Positions 44,606-53,240 of a stretch of DNA of 64,000 nucleotides are shown here, in pieces. The translations under genes were made by a program, and so were the position numbers. The stretch is taken from the NCBI GenBank assembly GCA_014239555.1, contig JAAZYR010000002.1, positions 1 through 64,000 of the forward strand, written 5' to 3'. The notes under the pieces are model-generated. The model did no database searches. It saw only the letters and a list, made by a program, of their open reading frames with translations, and was not told where the DNA came from. The stretch is from Acidimicrobiales bacterium (GTDB lineage Bacteria > Actinomycetota > Acidimicrobiia > Acidimicrobiales > Poriferisodalaceae). Each line of letters starts with the position of its first letter. Position 1 is the first letter of the stretch.

Positions 44606-44792
44606 GGATCGTTAGATCCCTCGCCCTGATCGTGCTGGGGCGAGATGTGGGCCGAGTCCGACCTGGCAGGGAATTCTTCCCCGCAAGCGCTATTTGTCTG
44701 CCTCAGACAAAACCCTCCAAGAGCGCAGGACGGACTCGCCCACTGCGGGTCACTAGCCTGATGTCGACCAACATTGCTTCCCCATTGGTCGA
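44606..44792 (+). ncRNA. Candidate structured RNA or riboswitch-like leader (unknown class)
   Basis: Five helices follow each other. H1: GGATC 44606-44610 with 44615-44619. H2: CTCGCCC 44620-44626 with 44638-44644, stacked directly on H1. P1 is a 15-pair stem, 44649-44665 with 44726-44741, with one bulge and one A-A mismatch. It encloses a junction with P2 (44666-44673 with 44677-44684, one mismatch) and P3 (44688-44691 with 44722-44725, capped by the perfect 8-bp hairpin 44693-44700/44704-44711). H5: TCGACCAA 44764-44771 with TTGGTCGA 44785-44792. The run ends 71 bp before the HugZ-like start. The strand is inferred from that gene. I could not match it to a named RNA. Confidence 0.5.
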
Positions 44793-44863
44793 ACCAGCAA
44801 GGCAACAAATTGTTACGCACATGGTCCCCCTCCACGAGCCCGCCAAAAGGATAAACGCACATC

Positions 44864-45658
44864 ATGAACGAGAACACCGAGACGGAGCACGGTGGCGGAC
44901 AGGCGCCAGGGCCTTTGGGTCAAACAGATTCGTTTCCCAACGATGCAGAGTTGTCTCGAACTCTGATGGAGTCAACGAGCAAGGGAGTGCTATCCACACT
45001 CACCTCAGACAGCTATCCCTACGGAAGCCTCGTCTCTCATGTCACGAGTGAGGCCGGCGACCCAATAATCCTCATATCGGACCTGGCGGAGCACACACAA
45101 AACGCTCGACTAGAAAATCGAGCAAGTTTTCTCGTCGATGCAGCCGGCTCGACCGAAGGGGATCCCCTATCAGGCGCTCGCCTCACATTGGTCGGCAAAA
45201 TGGAACTGATAGATGACCCCGGACCGATGGCCGACCTGTACCTATCGAAACATCCCTATGCAGGGGGCTACGCCGATTTCAAAGACTTCAACTACTGGAA
45301 ACTTGTGGTGGAACGTTGCCGATTCGTTGGAGGATTCGGACACATGAGCTGGATGGACGCCACTGCGTATTCTCAAGCAGCCGCTGATCCATTCTCACCT
45401 AATGCCGAGCACGCTATTGAGCACATGAACGATGATCACGCGGACGCGAATCTGAGGTTCGTTCGAGAACTCGGTGGCATACCCGACGCTTCAGAGGCAC
45501 ACATGGTCGCAGTGGACCGCTATGGAATGACATTTCAGGTAACGACTGAGCAAGGCTCTCGATTCAGCAGGGTGGCGTTTCCCGAGACGGCTACGAACGC
45601 GTCTCAACTAGAACCATTTGTTATTGGTCTGCTGCGCTCATTGCCTCAGGATGCCTAG
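44864..45658 (+). CDS. HugZ-like split-barrel (pyridoxamine oxidase fold) protein with DUF2470
   Basis: A 264-residue protein. The first part (about 25-175) is a flavin-reductase-like split barrel: STLTSDSYPYGSLVSHVTSEAGDPIILISDLAEHTQN, GARLTLVGKM, YLSKHPYAGGYADFKDF. The C-terminal domain reads AIEHMNDDHADANLRFVRELGG (about 184-205), the DUF2470 signature with the DDH heme-region motif. Relatives include heme-degrading HugZ-type proteins and plant proteins that bind glutamyl-tRNA reductase. With the FEA1-like gene divergent to it, a role in heme or iron use is plausible. The start ATG has a weak AAAGGA site about 10 bp upstream. Confidence 0.85.
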   Translation: MNENTETEHGGGQAPGPLGQTDSFPNDAELSRTLMESTSKGVLSTLTSDSYPYGSLVSHVTSEAGDPIILISDLAEHTQNARLENRASFLVDAAGSTEGDPLSGARLTLVGKMELIDDPGPMADLYLSKHPYAGGYADFKDFNYWKLVVERCRFVGGFGHMSWMDATAYSQAAADPFSPNAEHAIEHMNDDHADANLRFVRELGGIPDASEAHMVAVDRYGMTFQVTTEQGSRFSRVAFPETATNASQLEPFVIGLLRSLPQDA

Positions 45659-45679
45659 GAGTAGTCGTAGACTTCGCCT

Positions 45680-46288
45680 ATGACTCTTCATTGGGAAGGG
45701 ACCGGCATCGAAGTGCACAAGGTTGTCGTGGGTCCCTATGAAAACAATGTATTCACCGTCCGATGCACCGAATCGGGTGAAGCACTCCTGATCGACGCTG
45801 CCAACGAGCATGAGCAGTTGCTGCAGTTATGTCAACGTCTAGGGGTGCGAACCGTCGTCGAAACTCACGGCCACTGGGACCACATCCAAGCGATCCCCGC
45901 GATCCGAGATGCTGGATACGAAGTAGGGGTGGCAGCCGAAGACGCAACGATGCTTCCCAGCTACGACTTCATCCTCGAAGATGATTCCGTTATCGAGATC
46001 GGGCGTCTTCGAATCCGAACAATTCACAACCCTGGCCACACCCCAGGCTCAATGAGCTTTCATGTGGAAGACACGCCGCTCTTATTTAGTGGGGACACTT
46101 TGTTCCCTGGAGGACCCGGCGCGACGGACTTTGAAGGTGGCGATTTCAGCACGATCATTCAGAGCATCGAAGATCGAATGTTTTCGCGTTTTGCTCCAGA
46201 CACGATCGTGTTGCCAGGTCACGGAGACGACACCACAATCGGTAGCGAGTCTCCCCAGCTTCAAGCATGGGTAGATCGCGGCTGGTAA
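45680..46288 (+). CDS. Metallo-beta-lactamase fold hydrolase (glyoxalase II-like)
   Basis: The 202-residue protein has the MBL zinc motif THGHWDHIQAI, a second His in HNPGHTPGS, Asp in LLFSGDTLFPGGPG, and LPGHGDDTTIGSE at the end. This fits small glyoxalase II-like thioester or persulfide hydrolases. The substrate is not defined by the sequence. It lies 21 bp after the HugZ-like gene, likely in the same transcript, and converges on the ABC permease gene with 3 bp between them. Confidence 0.9.
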   Translation: MTLHWEGTGIEVHKVVVGPYENNVFTVRCTESGEALLIDAANEHEQLLQLCQRLGVRTVVETHGHWDHIQAIPAIRDAGYEVGVAAEDATMLPSYDFILEDDSVIEIGRLRIRTIHNPGHTPGSMSFHVEDTPLLFSGDTLFPGGPGATDFEGGDFSTIIQSIEDRMFSRFAPDTIVLPGHGDDTTIGSESPQLQAWVDRGW

Positions 46289-46291
46289 CTA

Positions 46292-47083
46292 CTAACCGGT
46301 CGCTACTCGTCGCGCAAGTGATCGAAAAGCCATCGTGAAGGTTACGACCGCCAAACCCAATATTGCTGCGGCAGCTTTGACGAGAGCCCCTAAATCCCAC
46401 CCGTCCGACAACACCGACCGCATGCCCTCCAAAAGATAGGTAACGGGGTTCCAAGCGGCCACAGTTTTGAGCCATCCGCTCATCAATTCTCGTGGCAACA
46501 TGCTCGGAGTGAGAAACGCGAAGGGGAAAAAAATAAGAAATGCAGAGTTAACCGCGGCTGGATTACCGGTACGCAAAGCGACCGTATAAGGAAATCCGGT
46601 GAATGCAAGACTCCACGCCATGGCGAGCACTACGAAGACGCCAAGTCCTGCTACACCGGTGCCAAAACTGACGCCCACGGCAAATCCCAACAGCAACACC
46701 ACAGTCGCTAAAACCAAAGCCAGCACGATGTCCGCGATCATCAGTCCCAAAAGCAGCGACACTCGACGGATCGGAGTGACCAACATGCGATCGAGATATC
46801 CGGTTTGGATGTCAGTCACCAGCATGTTGGCGCGGGATATTCCAGTAACAGCGAACACGATCCCGACAGGCAACTGAAAAGCTCGGTAGTCGATCCCCGC
46901 CTGCCGTTCCACGAATGTTTCCAGCGCGCCGATATTGACGACAAAAAAGAAAATGGGGATGGCTAAAGCCGGGCCGATGAACTCTGGTTCCCTCAACAAG
47001 CTACGGATCGCTCGACGCGCCACGGTCCCTACGTCAGAAAAAAACCCGCTTCGTCGAGCTATCGGTTTTTGAGCCAACATCAT
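46292..47083 (-). CDS. ABC-2 type exporter permease (DrrB-like)
   Basis: A 263-residue membrane protein with six hydrophobic segments. The layout fits ABC-2 exporters of the DrrB type: FIGPALAIPIFFFVVNIGALE early, MLVTDIQTGYLDRMLVTPIRR in the middle loop, and the ABC-2 signature LKTVAAWNPVTYLLEGMRSVLSDG near the end. It overlaps the ATPase gene by 4 bp (ATGA). The substrate cannot be inferred; relatives export drugs or lipids. Confidence 0.9.
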   Translation of the reverse strand: MMLAQKPIARRSGFFSDVGTVARRAIRSLLREPEFIGPALAIPIFFFVVNIGALETFVERQAGIDYRAFQLPVGIVFAVTGISRANMLVTDIQTGYLDRMLVTPIRRVSLLLGLMIADIVLALVLATVVLLLGFAVGVSFGTGVAGLGVFVVLAMAWSLAFTGFPYTVALRTGNPAAVNSAFLIFFPFAFLTPSMLPRELMSGWLKTVAAWNPVTYLLEGMRSVLSDGWDLGALVKAAAAILGLAVVTFTMAFRSLARRVATG

Positions 47084-48033
47084 TGACTGGTCTCATTTGA
47101 GAGTCTGTGCCCCGTTGCACGAAGGAACACATCATCGAGAGAGGGCGTGCGTACAGTCAACGATTCCGTAGCTACGCCACTTTCACTCAAGGCAACTGCG
47201 ACTTGTGCGACTAACGATGCGCCGTTGGCAGTGGAGATCGTCATGCCTCGACTTCCAACCGTTACTTCATCAACTCTCGGTAACGCCCTGGCAATATCAG
47301 CAGCGCGTTCAAGTTCATCTTGGAGCTCCACCACAATCACGTCTGCACCAACGGCCCGTTTTAAGTCCGCTGGAGTTCCTTCTTCAACAATCCGCCCTTG
47401 GTCAATGATGCCAACCCGATGCGCTAGGGCATCCGCTTCCTCTAAATATTGAGTCGTTAAGAACACAGTCACACCATGAAACTCATTTAATCGCCGTACT
47501 TCTTCCCAAACTCGAACTCGGCTTACAGGGTCTAGGCCCGTTGTCGGTTCATCGAGAAACAGCACCTCAGGATCGTGGATCAGGCTTGCTGCTACGTCCA
47601 AACGTCTTTTCATTCCGCCGCTATACGTCCGAACCCAATCGTCAATAGCGTCGCCAATATCAGCGAGTTCGATTGCGCGACCGACCCGCTCGCGTCGAGT
47701 AGATGCTTCTAGGCCATAAAGACGCGCTTGTAACTCAAGAATCTCGCGTCCGCTCTGTTTGTCATCTAGGGCAGCTTCTTGAAGCGCTAATCCGATACGA
47801 ATACGTACCTCGCCGGGTTTCGCTACCACATCATGGCCCGCTACACGTGCTGAACCAGCAGTCGGTGCGAGCAGGGTGCATAGCACGCGCACGGTCGTCG
47901 ACTTCCCGGCTCCATTGGGTCCTAGGAACCCGTAAATCTCTCCCCGAGGGATCGCTAAATTAACCCCGTCAACTGCGCGATTGGCGCCGAACTCGCGTAT
48001 GAGTCCACACGCTTCAATGGCTAAATCCGTCAT
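47080..48033 (-). CDS. ABC exporter ATP-binding protein (DrrA-like)
   Basis: A 317-residue ABC ATPase with Walker A GPNGAGKST, signature YSGGMKRRLDVA, Walker B VLFLDEPTTGLDP and the switch LTTQYLEEAD. The C-terminal 90 residues carry the DrrA-type extension (GTPADLKRAVGADVIVVEL and TPSLDDVFLRATGH). It partners with the permease downstream in the same operon. The gene faces the glutamine synthetase-like gene across an 83-bp divergent region. Confidence 0.92.
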   Translation of the reverse strand: MTDLAIEACGLIREFGANRAVDGVNLAIPRGEIYGFLGPNGAGKSTTVRVLCTLLAPTAGSARVAGHDVVAKPGEVRIRIGLALQEAALDDKQSGREILELQARLYGLEASTRRERVGRAIELADIGDAIDDWVRTYSGGMKRRLDVAASLIHDPEVLFLDEPTTGLDPVSRVRVWEEVRRLNEFHGVTVFLTTQYLEEADALAHRVGIIDQGRIVEEGTPADLKRAVGADVIVVELQDELERAADIARALPRVDEVTVGSRGMTISTANGASLVAQVAVALSESGVATESLTVRTPSLDDVFLRATGHRLSNETSQ

Positions 48034-48116
48034 CGCGCCCGCACACTAGCGGGATGTTTGCAATAGAGCATGATGCCCACGAAAACTAGCTCGCCGACCG
48101 CAGCTACGGTTGCGTC

Positions 48117-49481
48117 ATGACACAAGCTTGGAGTCGAGATCAACTAGTCGAAGCAACAAAAAATGGTCGAATCGACACGGTAATTCTCGCGTTCACAGAT
48201 CATTACGGGCGGCTGCTGGGAAAACGTCTGGACGCGGAGTTCTTTTTAGAAGATTCATCCGGAACTCATGCGTGTGACTATCTCTTGACGGTGGACATGG
48301 AAATGGAGCCAGTTGAGGGATACGACTTCTCGAATTGGGATCTCGGTTATGGAGATCTTCATCTCACCCCGGACATGAAGACATTGAGACCAGTCCCGTG
48401 GCTCGACCGCACTGCTTTAATTCTCTGCGATTTAGTTACGACTGGTGGGGATCTCATTCCAGTGGGACCTCGGTCAATTCTTCGCATGCAGATACAGCGA
48501 CTGCAAAGTCTTGACGTAGAAGCCATGGCTGCGTCCGAGCTCGAATATTTTCTGTATCGAACCTCATACCGGGACGCCGCTAAAGAGGACTACCGAAAGC
48601 TGGAACCCGCCGGGTGGTACGTAGAGGACTATCACCTCTTACAGGGCGCCCGCACTGAAGACCTCAACGGCACATTCAGGCGTCATCTAAAAGACATGGG
48701 AATACCTGTCGAATCAACAAAAGGTGAATTCGGACGGGGACAACATGAGCTAAATATTCGATGGTGTGACGTGCTGGAAATGGCCGACCGTCATGTGTTA
48801 CTCAAACAGTGCGTCAAAGAAGTCGCTGATCAACAAGGTGCGGCCGCGACGTTTATGGCTAAGCCTCACGACACCGAGGCGGGGTCGAGTTCTCACCTTC
48901 ATCTAAGCCTTTGGTCACCGGAACAAAGCGTCAATGTTTTCGCGGGCGAACATGAAGTGGCTGGACTACGAGTTTCTGACACGTTTCTCGGTTTCCTTGG
49001 AGGTTGGTTATCACACCTTCCCGAACTTATGCCGTGCTTTGCCCCCACGGTCAACTCTTACAAGCGGTATCAAGCTCAGTCCTGGGCACCAACCGGCGCG
49101 GCTTGGTCTCCAGATAATCGAACTGCCGGTTTTCGAATTGTTGGTGAAGGTCCGTCGCTTCGAATTGAGTGCCGAATTCCTGGTGCTGATGTCAATCCGT
49201 ATCTCGCCTATGCAGCGGCGATTGCGGCCGGAATTGACGGCATCGCGTCGGAGACGCGACCACCGGCACCGTTGAAAGGAGACGCGTACCAGTCTGTAAG
49301 TTCACCGTTGCCCAGCACTCTTAACCAAGCTGTCGACGATTTCGAAACCAGTGTCTTCGCTCGAGGGGCATTCGGAGATGACGTCGTCGATCACTACAGC
49401 CACTTCTGGCGGAGTGAGGCCGCGGCATTCAATTCGGCAGTCACTGACTGGGAGCGTCGACGATATTTCGAACGCATATAA
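48117..49481 (+). CDS. Glutamine synthetase family protein (GlnA-like, not class I glutamine synthetase)
   Basis: A 454-residue ATP-grasp-like ligase of the glutamine synthetase family, with ASELEYFLY, the KGEFGRGQHELN strand, MAKP, SSHLHLSLW, CFAPTVNSYKRY and NRTAGFRIVGEGPSLRIECRIPGADVNPYLA. Standard glutamine synthetases read NRSAxxRIP; the change to NRTAGFRIVG, and the shorter insertions, suggest another amine acceptor, as in gamma-glutamyl-polyamine synthetases. The nearby amidase and M20 peptidase would fit a gamma-glutamylation route for amine use (inference). Confidence 0.85.
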   Translation: MTQAWSRDQLVEATKNGRIDTVILAFTDHYGRLLGKRLDAEFFLEDSSGTHACDYLLTVDMEMEPVEGYDFSNWDLGYGDLHLTPDMKTLRPVPWLDRTALILCDLVTTGGDLIPVGPRSILRMQIQRLQSLDVEAMAASELEYFLYRTSYRDAAKEDYRKLEPAGWYVEDYHLLQGARTEDLNGTFRRHLKDMGIPVESTKGEFGRGQHELNIRWCDVLEMADRHVLLKQCVKEVADQQGAAATFMAKPHDTEAGSSSHLHLSLWSPEQSVNVFAGEHEVAGLRVSDTFLGFLGGWLSHLPELMPCFAPTVNSYKRYQAQSWAPTGAAWSPDNRTAGFRIVGEGPSLRIECRIPGADVNPYLAYAAAIAAGIDGIASETRPPAPLKGDAYQSVSSPLPSTLNQAVDDFETSVFARGAFGDDVVDHYSHFWRSEAAAFNSAVTDWERRRYFERI

Positions 49482-49512
49482 AGCGCCACGCCACCTAATG
49501 GTTTTATGTTAA

Positions 49513-50931
49513 CTAGCTGTCGAGAAGCGCTGGGCGACGTTGAGCTATGCCCGTGCTTTGTTCATATGCGTGCGCAAGCTCTAATACCGAACGATCTTGA
49601 CGACTTCTACCAATCAACTGCAATCCCACGGGTAACCCATCCCCTGTAAAGGCGGCAGGAACGGAGATCGCTGGATGCGTAGTCGTACTTATATCGCTAC
49701 ACGATCTCATCCAATCGATATAAGTATCGAACCTGACTCCCTCAATTTCTTCGATGTATTCAATGTCCTTAGAAAACGGCGGCACTTGGGTAACTGGGCA
49801 CGCTAAAAATTCGAATTCGTTCATAAATCGTTGCAGTTGAGCAAACATTCTTGCTTGTTTGAAACAAGCTTCGGCATGATCTCTCATCGACATAGAAAGC
49901 CCTTTTTCGGCATTCCACACGACTGTGTCCTTTAGCTGTTCTCTGTGAGTTTCCAGTAGCGGCGCGTATTTGAATGAGAACATCCACGCGCGAAGCGTTT
50001 GAAATATCTCTGGGGCGTCAGAGAGGTCAGGCCATACCTCCACAACTTCGCATCCCAAATCCGAAAGTGTGTTCGGCACATCGGCAAGAGCAGTTCGCAC
50101 GGCCATGTCGACGGGCAACCCACCAAGATCCGGTGACCATGCAACTTTCACACCTCGGAAGTCTCTTTCCAACGATCCGGCAAAGATCGCTGGGGACTCA
50201 GTATTTGAACTGGGCGCAAGGTGATGCGGGCCTGCTATCGCTTGCATAAATAGAGCAATATCGCTGACCGTTCGCGCCATCGGCCCAGTCGTGGACATCG
50301 GGACCCACAGGTCAGTATTGGGGACGGTAGGTACCCGTCCACCGGAAGGACGGAAACCTACGACATTACAAAAAGAAGCAGGGTTCCTTAGAGAGCCTCC
50401 TAAATCAGATCCGTCCGCTAACGGCACCATTCGCGCAGCAAGCGCAACCGCGGCGCCGCCGCTGCTGCCACCGCACGTAAAAGATGTGTTGTATGGGTTG
50501 GAGGTGACCCCAAAAACTTCGTTAAATGTTTGCGAACCAGCGCCGAACTCTGGGGTGTTGCTTTTCCCGACCATCACAGCGCCGGCTTCTCGTTGTCGTT
50601 CAACGATGAGATCATCATGCTCAGGAACGCGATTTTTGAATATAGGCGAACCCAGGGTTGTTCGTACTCCGGCCGTATCGACCAAATCTTTGTGGACCAC
50701 AGGTAGCCCGTGAAGCACCCCCAGCGACTCGCCTCGAGCGAACGCTTCATCGGCCTTAAATGCTCTCTCAGCTGCAAGATCGGGAACCAGCGTCACTATT
50801 GCATTGACACTCGGGTTAATCCGTTCTATTCGCTTCAAATGGGCATCTAGCAACTCTCGAGCACTGATTTCGCCTACACGGAGTAGATCCCGCATTTCGA
50901 TGGCCGTTAAATCGCACAGTGCCTCGTTCAT
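49513..50931 (-). CDS. Amidase signature family hydrolase
   Basis: A 472-residue amidase with the Ser-cisSer-Lys triad visible: the Lys in LPVVHKDLVDTAGV, then CGGSSGGAAVALAARMVPLADGSDLGGSLRNPASFC. The N-terminal IEMRDLLRVGEISARELLDAHLKRIERINPSVNAIV is typical. These enzymes hydrolyse amides. It is not GatA of the tRNA amidotransferase, since gatB and gatC are not adjacent and the C-terminus differs. It ends 31 bp from the convergent glutamine synthetase-like gene. Confidence 0.9.
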   Translation of the reverse strand: MNEALCDLTAIEMRDLLRVGEISARELLDAHLKRIERINPSVNAIVTLVPDLAAERAFKADEAFARGESLGVLHGLPVVHKDLVDTAGVRTTLGSPIFKNRVPEHDDLIVERQREAGAVMVGKSNTPEFGAGSQTFNEVFGVTSNPYNTSFTCGGSSGGAAVALAARMVPLADGSDLGGSLRNPASFCNVVGFRPSGGRVPTVPNTDLWVPMSTTGPMARTVSDIALFMQAIAGPHHLAPSSNTESPAIFAGSLERDFRGVKVAWSPDLGGLPVDMAVRTALADVPNTLSDLGCEVVEVWPDLSDAPEIFQTLRAWMFSFKYAPLLETHREQLKDTVVWNAEKGLSMSMRDHAEACFKQARMFAQLQRFMNEFEFLACPVTQVPPFSKDIEYIEEIEGVRFDTYIDWMRSCSDISTTTHPAISVPAAFTGDGLPVGLQLIGRSRQDRSVLELAHAYEQSTGIAQRRPALLDS

Positions 50932-51045
50932 CACGTGTGTATTTCACCACATAGGTCGCCGGCCAACATTTGAAACAAAATTTTACTTCTAAGTTCATTG
51001 CGAGATCTGGAGACAGTTCCAAGTCGGTCCCTCTACGATCCTCTC

Positions 51046-52398
51046 ATGGCAACTGAGAGAGACGACAGAACCCAAACGACCGTCGAACTGTTACAAACCC
51101 TGATCAGAAATGCTTGCGTGAACGACGGCACCGCAACATCCGGTAATGAAGTTCTTAATAGCGACGCGCTCGAGGGTTTCCTCGAGGGACCAGGAATCGA
51201 TATAGAGACCTTCGAACCAAGCCCTGGACGAAAATCGTTGGTCGCTCGAATCGCGGGCACCAATGCGGCGGCCCCGAGCCTGTGCCTGATGGGGCACACC
51301 GATGTTGTCCCTGTGAATCCCGATGGCTGGACGCGCGACCCGTTCGGAGGTGAACTCGTCGATGGTGAAGTATGGGGCCGAGGTGCGGTTGACATGTTGA
51401 ACTTGACCTCGTCTCAGGCGGTTGCGTTTAAGCATCTAGCGGATTCTGGCTTCCGCCCAGCAGGAGATTTGATCTATTTCGCTGTTGCCGACGAAGAATC
51501 GGGGTCAGCACATGGAGCTCAGTGGATGGCTGACCACCACCCAGAGGCAATCATGGCTGATTACGTCCTCACCGAAAACGGAGGACTTCACACAGGATCA
51601 AGCGACAACCCGTACATCGGCATCAATGTCGGAGAAAAGGGTGTCGCATGGCGAAAAATTCGCGTGAAGGGAACCCCTGGTCACGGATCGGCGCCGTTCA
51701 AAACAGATAACGCCCTAGTCCGAGCAGCCGCTGTCGTACAACGCCTAGCTGACTACAGGCCCCCTGCAAAGTTCCACGAACTATGGCGCCAACAAGTCGA
51801 CATCCTCGACGTCGATCAGGAGACGAAGGAGACCATGCTCGACGCTGACCTCATCGAAGATTGGCTCGATGCCCATCCGGTGGAGGGTATAGCTCGCCAT
51901 TTCTACAGTTGCACTCACACGACTTTCTCTCCCAACGTTGTCGAGTCCAGCCGTCGCATGAAAACCAACGTCATTCCCGATCAGCTCGACATCAACGTCG
52001 ATATACGTACCTTGCCCGGGGAATCGACAGCGGAGGTCCAAGCGCACCTCGACCAAGCTTTAGGGGATTTAGCAGGTCAAGTTGACATCGAGATCATCAT
52101 GAACGACCCAGCGAGCATTAGCCAGATGGACAATCCCATGTGGGACACGATTCAAAAAGCGGTGAATCAGCCATTCCCTAGTGCTCGCCTTTCTCCTCAA
52201 CTCATCGTCGGTTTCACCGACGCTCGCGTATACCGAAACCTCGGCTCGGTCGCCTACGGTGCGGGCCTTTTTAGCCCGGACCTCAAGGCAAGCGACTTTC
52301 AGACACGTTTTCATGGTCATGACGAACGAATTGACATCGAATCACTCAGTCTGACAACCCAGTTCTGGGTTGATGTTTGTCATGATTTTCTTGGTTAA
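51046..52398 (+). CDS. M20 family metallopeptidase
   Basis: From the ATG at 51046 the protein has 450 residues. The zinc ligands lie in LMGHTDVVPVNPDGW (His-x-Asp), GRGAVDMLNLTSSQ (second Asp) and VADEESGSAHGAQW (Glu-Glu), with HGHDERIDIESL near the end. An M20 dimerisation insert is present at about 190-320. Enzymes of this group cleave dipeptides or acylated amino acids. An upstream TTG at 50998 is in frame, but no family similarity precedes the ATG. Confidence 0.9.
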   Translation: MATERDDRTQTTVELLQTLIRNACVNDGTATSGNEVLNSDALEGFLEGPGIDIETFEPSPGRKSLVARIAGTNAAAPSLCLMGHTDVVPVNPDGWTRDPFGGELVDGEVWGRGAVDMLNLTSSQAVAFKHLADSGFRPAGDLIYFAVADEESGSAHGAQWMADHHPEAIMADYVLTENGGLHTGSSDNPYIGINVGEKGVAWRKIRVKGTPGHGSAPFKTDNALVRAAAVVQRLADYRPPAKFHELWRQQVDILDVDQETKETMLDADLIEDWLDAHPVEGIARHFYSCTHTTFSPNVVESSRRMKTNVIPDQLDINVDIRTLPGESTAEVQAHLDQALGDLAGQVDIEIIMNDPASISQMDNPMWDTIQKAVNQPFPSARLSPQLIVGFTDARVYRNLGSVAYGAGLFSPDLKASDFQTRFHGHDERIDIESLSLTTQFWVDVCHDFLG

Positions 52399-52438
52399 TG
52401 CATAGACCCAAGACCCAAGACAATTCTTCCTCCCTATT

Positions 52439-52458
52439 TGCACTATCAAGACAGTGCT
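52439..52458. promoter_or_regulatory. Palindromic operator-like site upstream of sufC-sufS-sufU
   Basis: GCACTATC-AA-GACAGTGC lies 33 bp before the sufC start. It is an imperfect inverted repeat (one mismatch per arm). The same CACTATC-N2-GATAGTG type sequence is found before sufD and sufB, suggesting one regulator. Confidence 0.55.
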
Positions 52459-52490
52459 AATTCGGCAGAACCGCCAATACACTCGATTGC

Positions 52491-53240
52491 ATGGCACCCA
52501 CGCTCTTCGAAATCGAGTCCCTCGAGGTCCAGGCCGACGAAGGCCAGAAGATCCTACACGGCGTCAATCTCACGATTAATCCTGGCGAAGTGCACGCGAT
52601 TATGGGGCCCAACGGGTCAGGGAAATCAACCCTCGCGACAACTCTAATGGGATCGCCAGAATACGAAGTCGTTGGCGGATGTATGCGGTTTCGAGGAGAC
52701 GACATCACCGAATGGGGCGCTGATGCTCGCGCGAAAGCAGGCATGTTTCTAGCTTTCCAATACCCTCAGGAAATTTCCGGGGTGTCAGTTCGAAATTTTT
52801 TGCGCCAGGCAGCCTCAGCCCGCAAAGGCGAAGACATCTCTGCCATCGACATCTACGTGGCGATGCAGGACTGGATGGAACGTCTCGATATGGACGCATC
52901 GTTCATGGACCGTTACCTCAACGAAGGATTTTCAGGGGGCGAGAAGAAACGCAACGAGATTTTACAATTAGCCATCCTCGAGCCTGACTTCGCAGTCTTA
53001 GACGAGACTGATTCAGGCCTCGATGTTGACGCCCTGAAAATCGTGGCTAAAGGGGTTCGAGAAGTTCGGCAAAGCCACCCCGAAATGGGAATTTTGCTCA
53101 TAACCCACTATCAGAGACTGCTTACTGAACTCCAACCCGATCATGTTCACATTCTCGTCAATGGACGAATAGTGGAATCAGGAGGACCAGAACTTGCTGA
53201 CCAGTTGGAGCGCGAAGGTTACGAACGGTTCGACAAATGA
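52491..53240 (+). CDS. sufC: SUF Fe-S assembly ATPase (first copy)
   Basis: The 249-residue ABC-type ATPase has MGPNGSGKSTL, AFQYPQEISGVSVRNFL, FSGGEKKRNEILQLAILEPDFAVLDETDSGLDVDALK and THYQRLL. The ISG-type insert and GGEKKRNE signature are diagnostic for SufC, which powers the SufBCD scaffold. The SufC hallmark DEIDSGLD reads DETDSGLD. It overlaps sufS by 4 bp. A second, divergent sufC lies at 55786-56616. Confidence 0.93.
   Translation: MAPTLFEIESLEVQADEGQKILHGVNLTINPGEVHAIMGPNGSGKSTLATTLMGSPEYEVVGGCMRFRGDDITEWGADARAKAGMFLAFQYPQEISGVSVRNFLRQAASARKGEDISAIDIYVAMQDWMERLDMDASFMDRYLNEGFSGGEKKRNEILQLAILEPDFAVLDETDSGLDVDALKIVAKGVREVRQSHPEMGILLITHYQRLLTELQPDHVHILVNGRIVESGGPELADQLEREGYERFDK

Larger units (their letters stand above)
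44337..44863. other. Gene-free 527-bp divergent intergenic region rich in dyad symmetry
   Basis: No coding frame here looks real. It holds the promoter of the FEA1-like gene (44366-44395), the heptamer ATGATAG at 44341 and 44366 with its complement CTATCAT at 44568, and an 8-bp hairpin (GCTTTCTG 44432-44439 / CAGAAAGC 44445-44452). It also has an 11-bp direct repeat GAATCGTCCCG (44417-44427 and 44474-44484) and a run of hairpins at 44606-44792 described separately. Confidence 0.7.

Noticed and set aside
44704..44741. Resemblance to a SAM-type riboswitch core (AACCCTCC followed by a GC-rich stem)
   Set aside because: Only a short stretch matches; the remaining conserved core of SAM-I or SAM-IV is not there.
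44578..45051. Plus-strand open frame across the structured region and into the HugZ-like gene
   Set aside because: It has no domain pattern and overlaps a well-supported gene in another frame.
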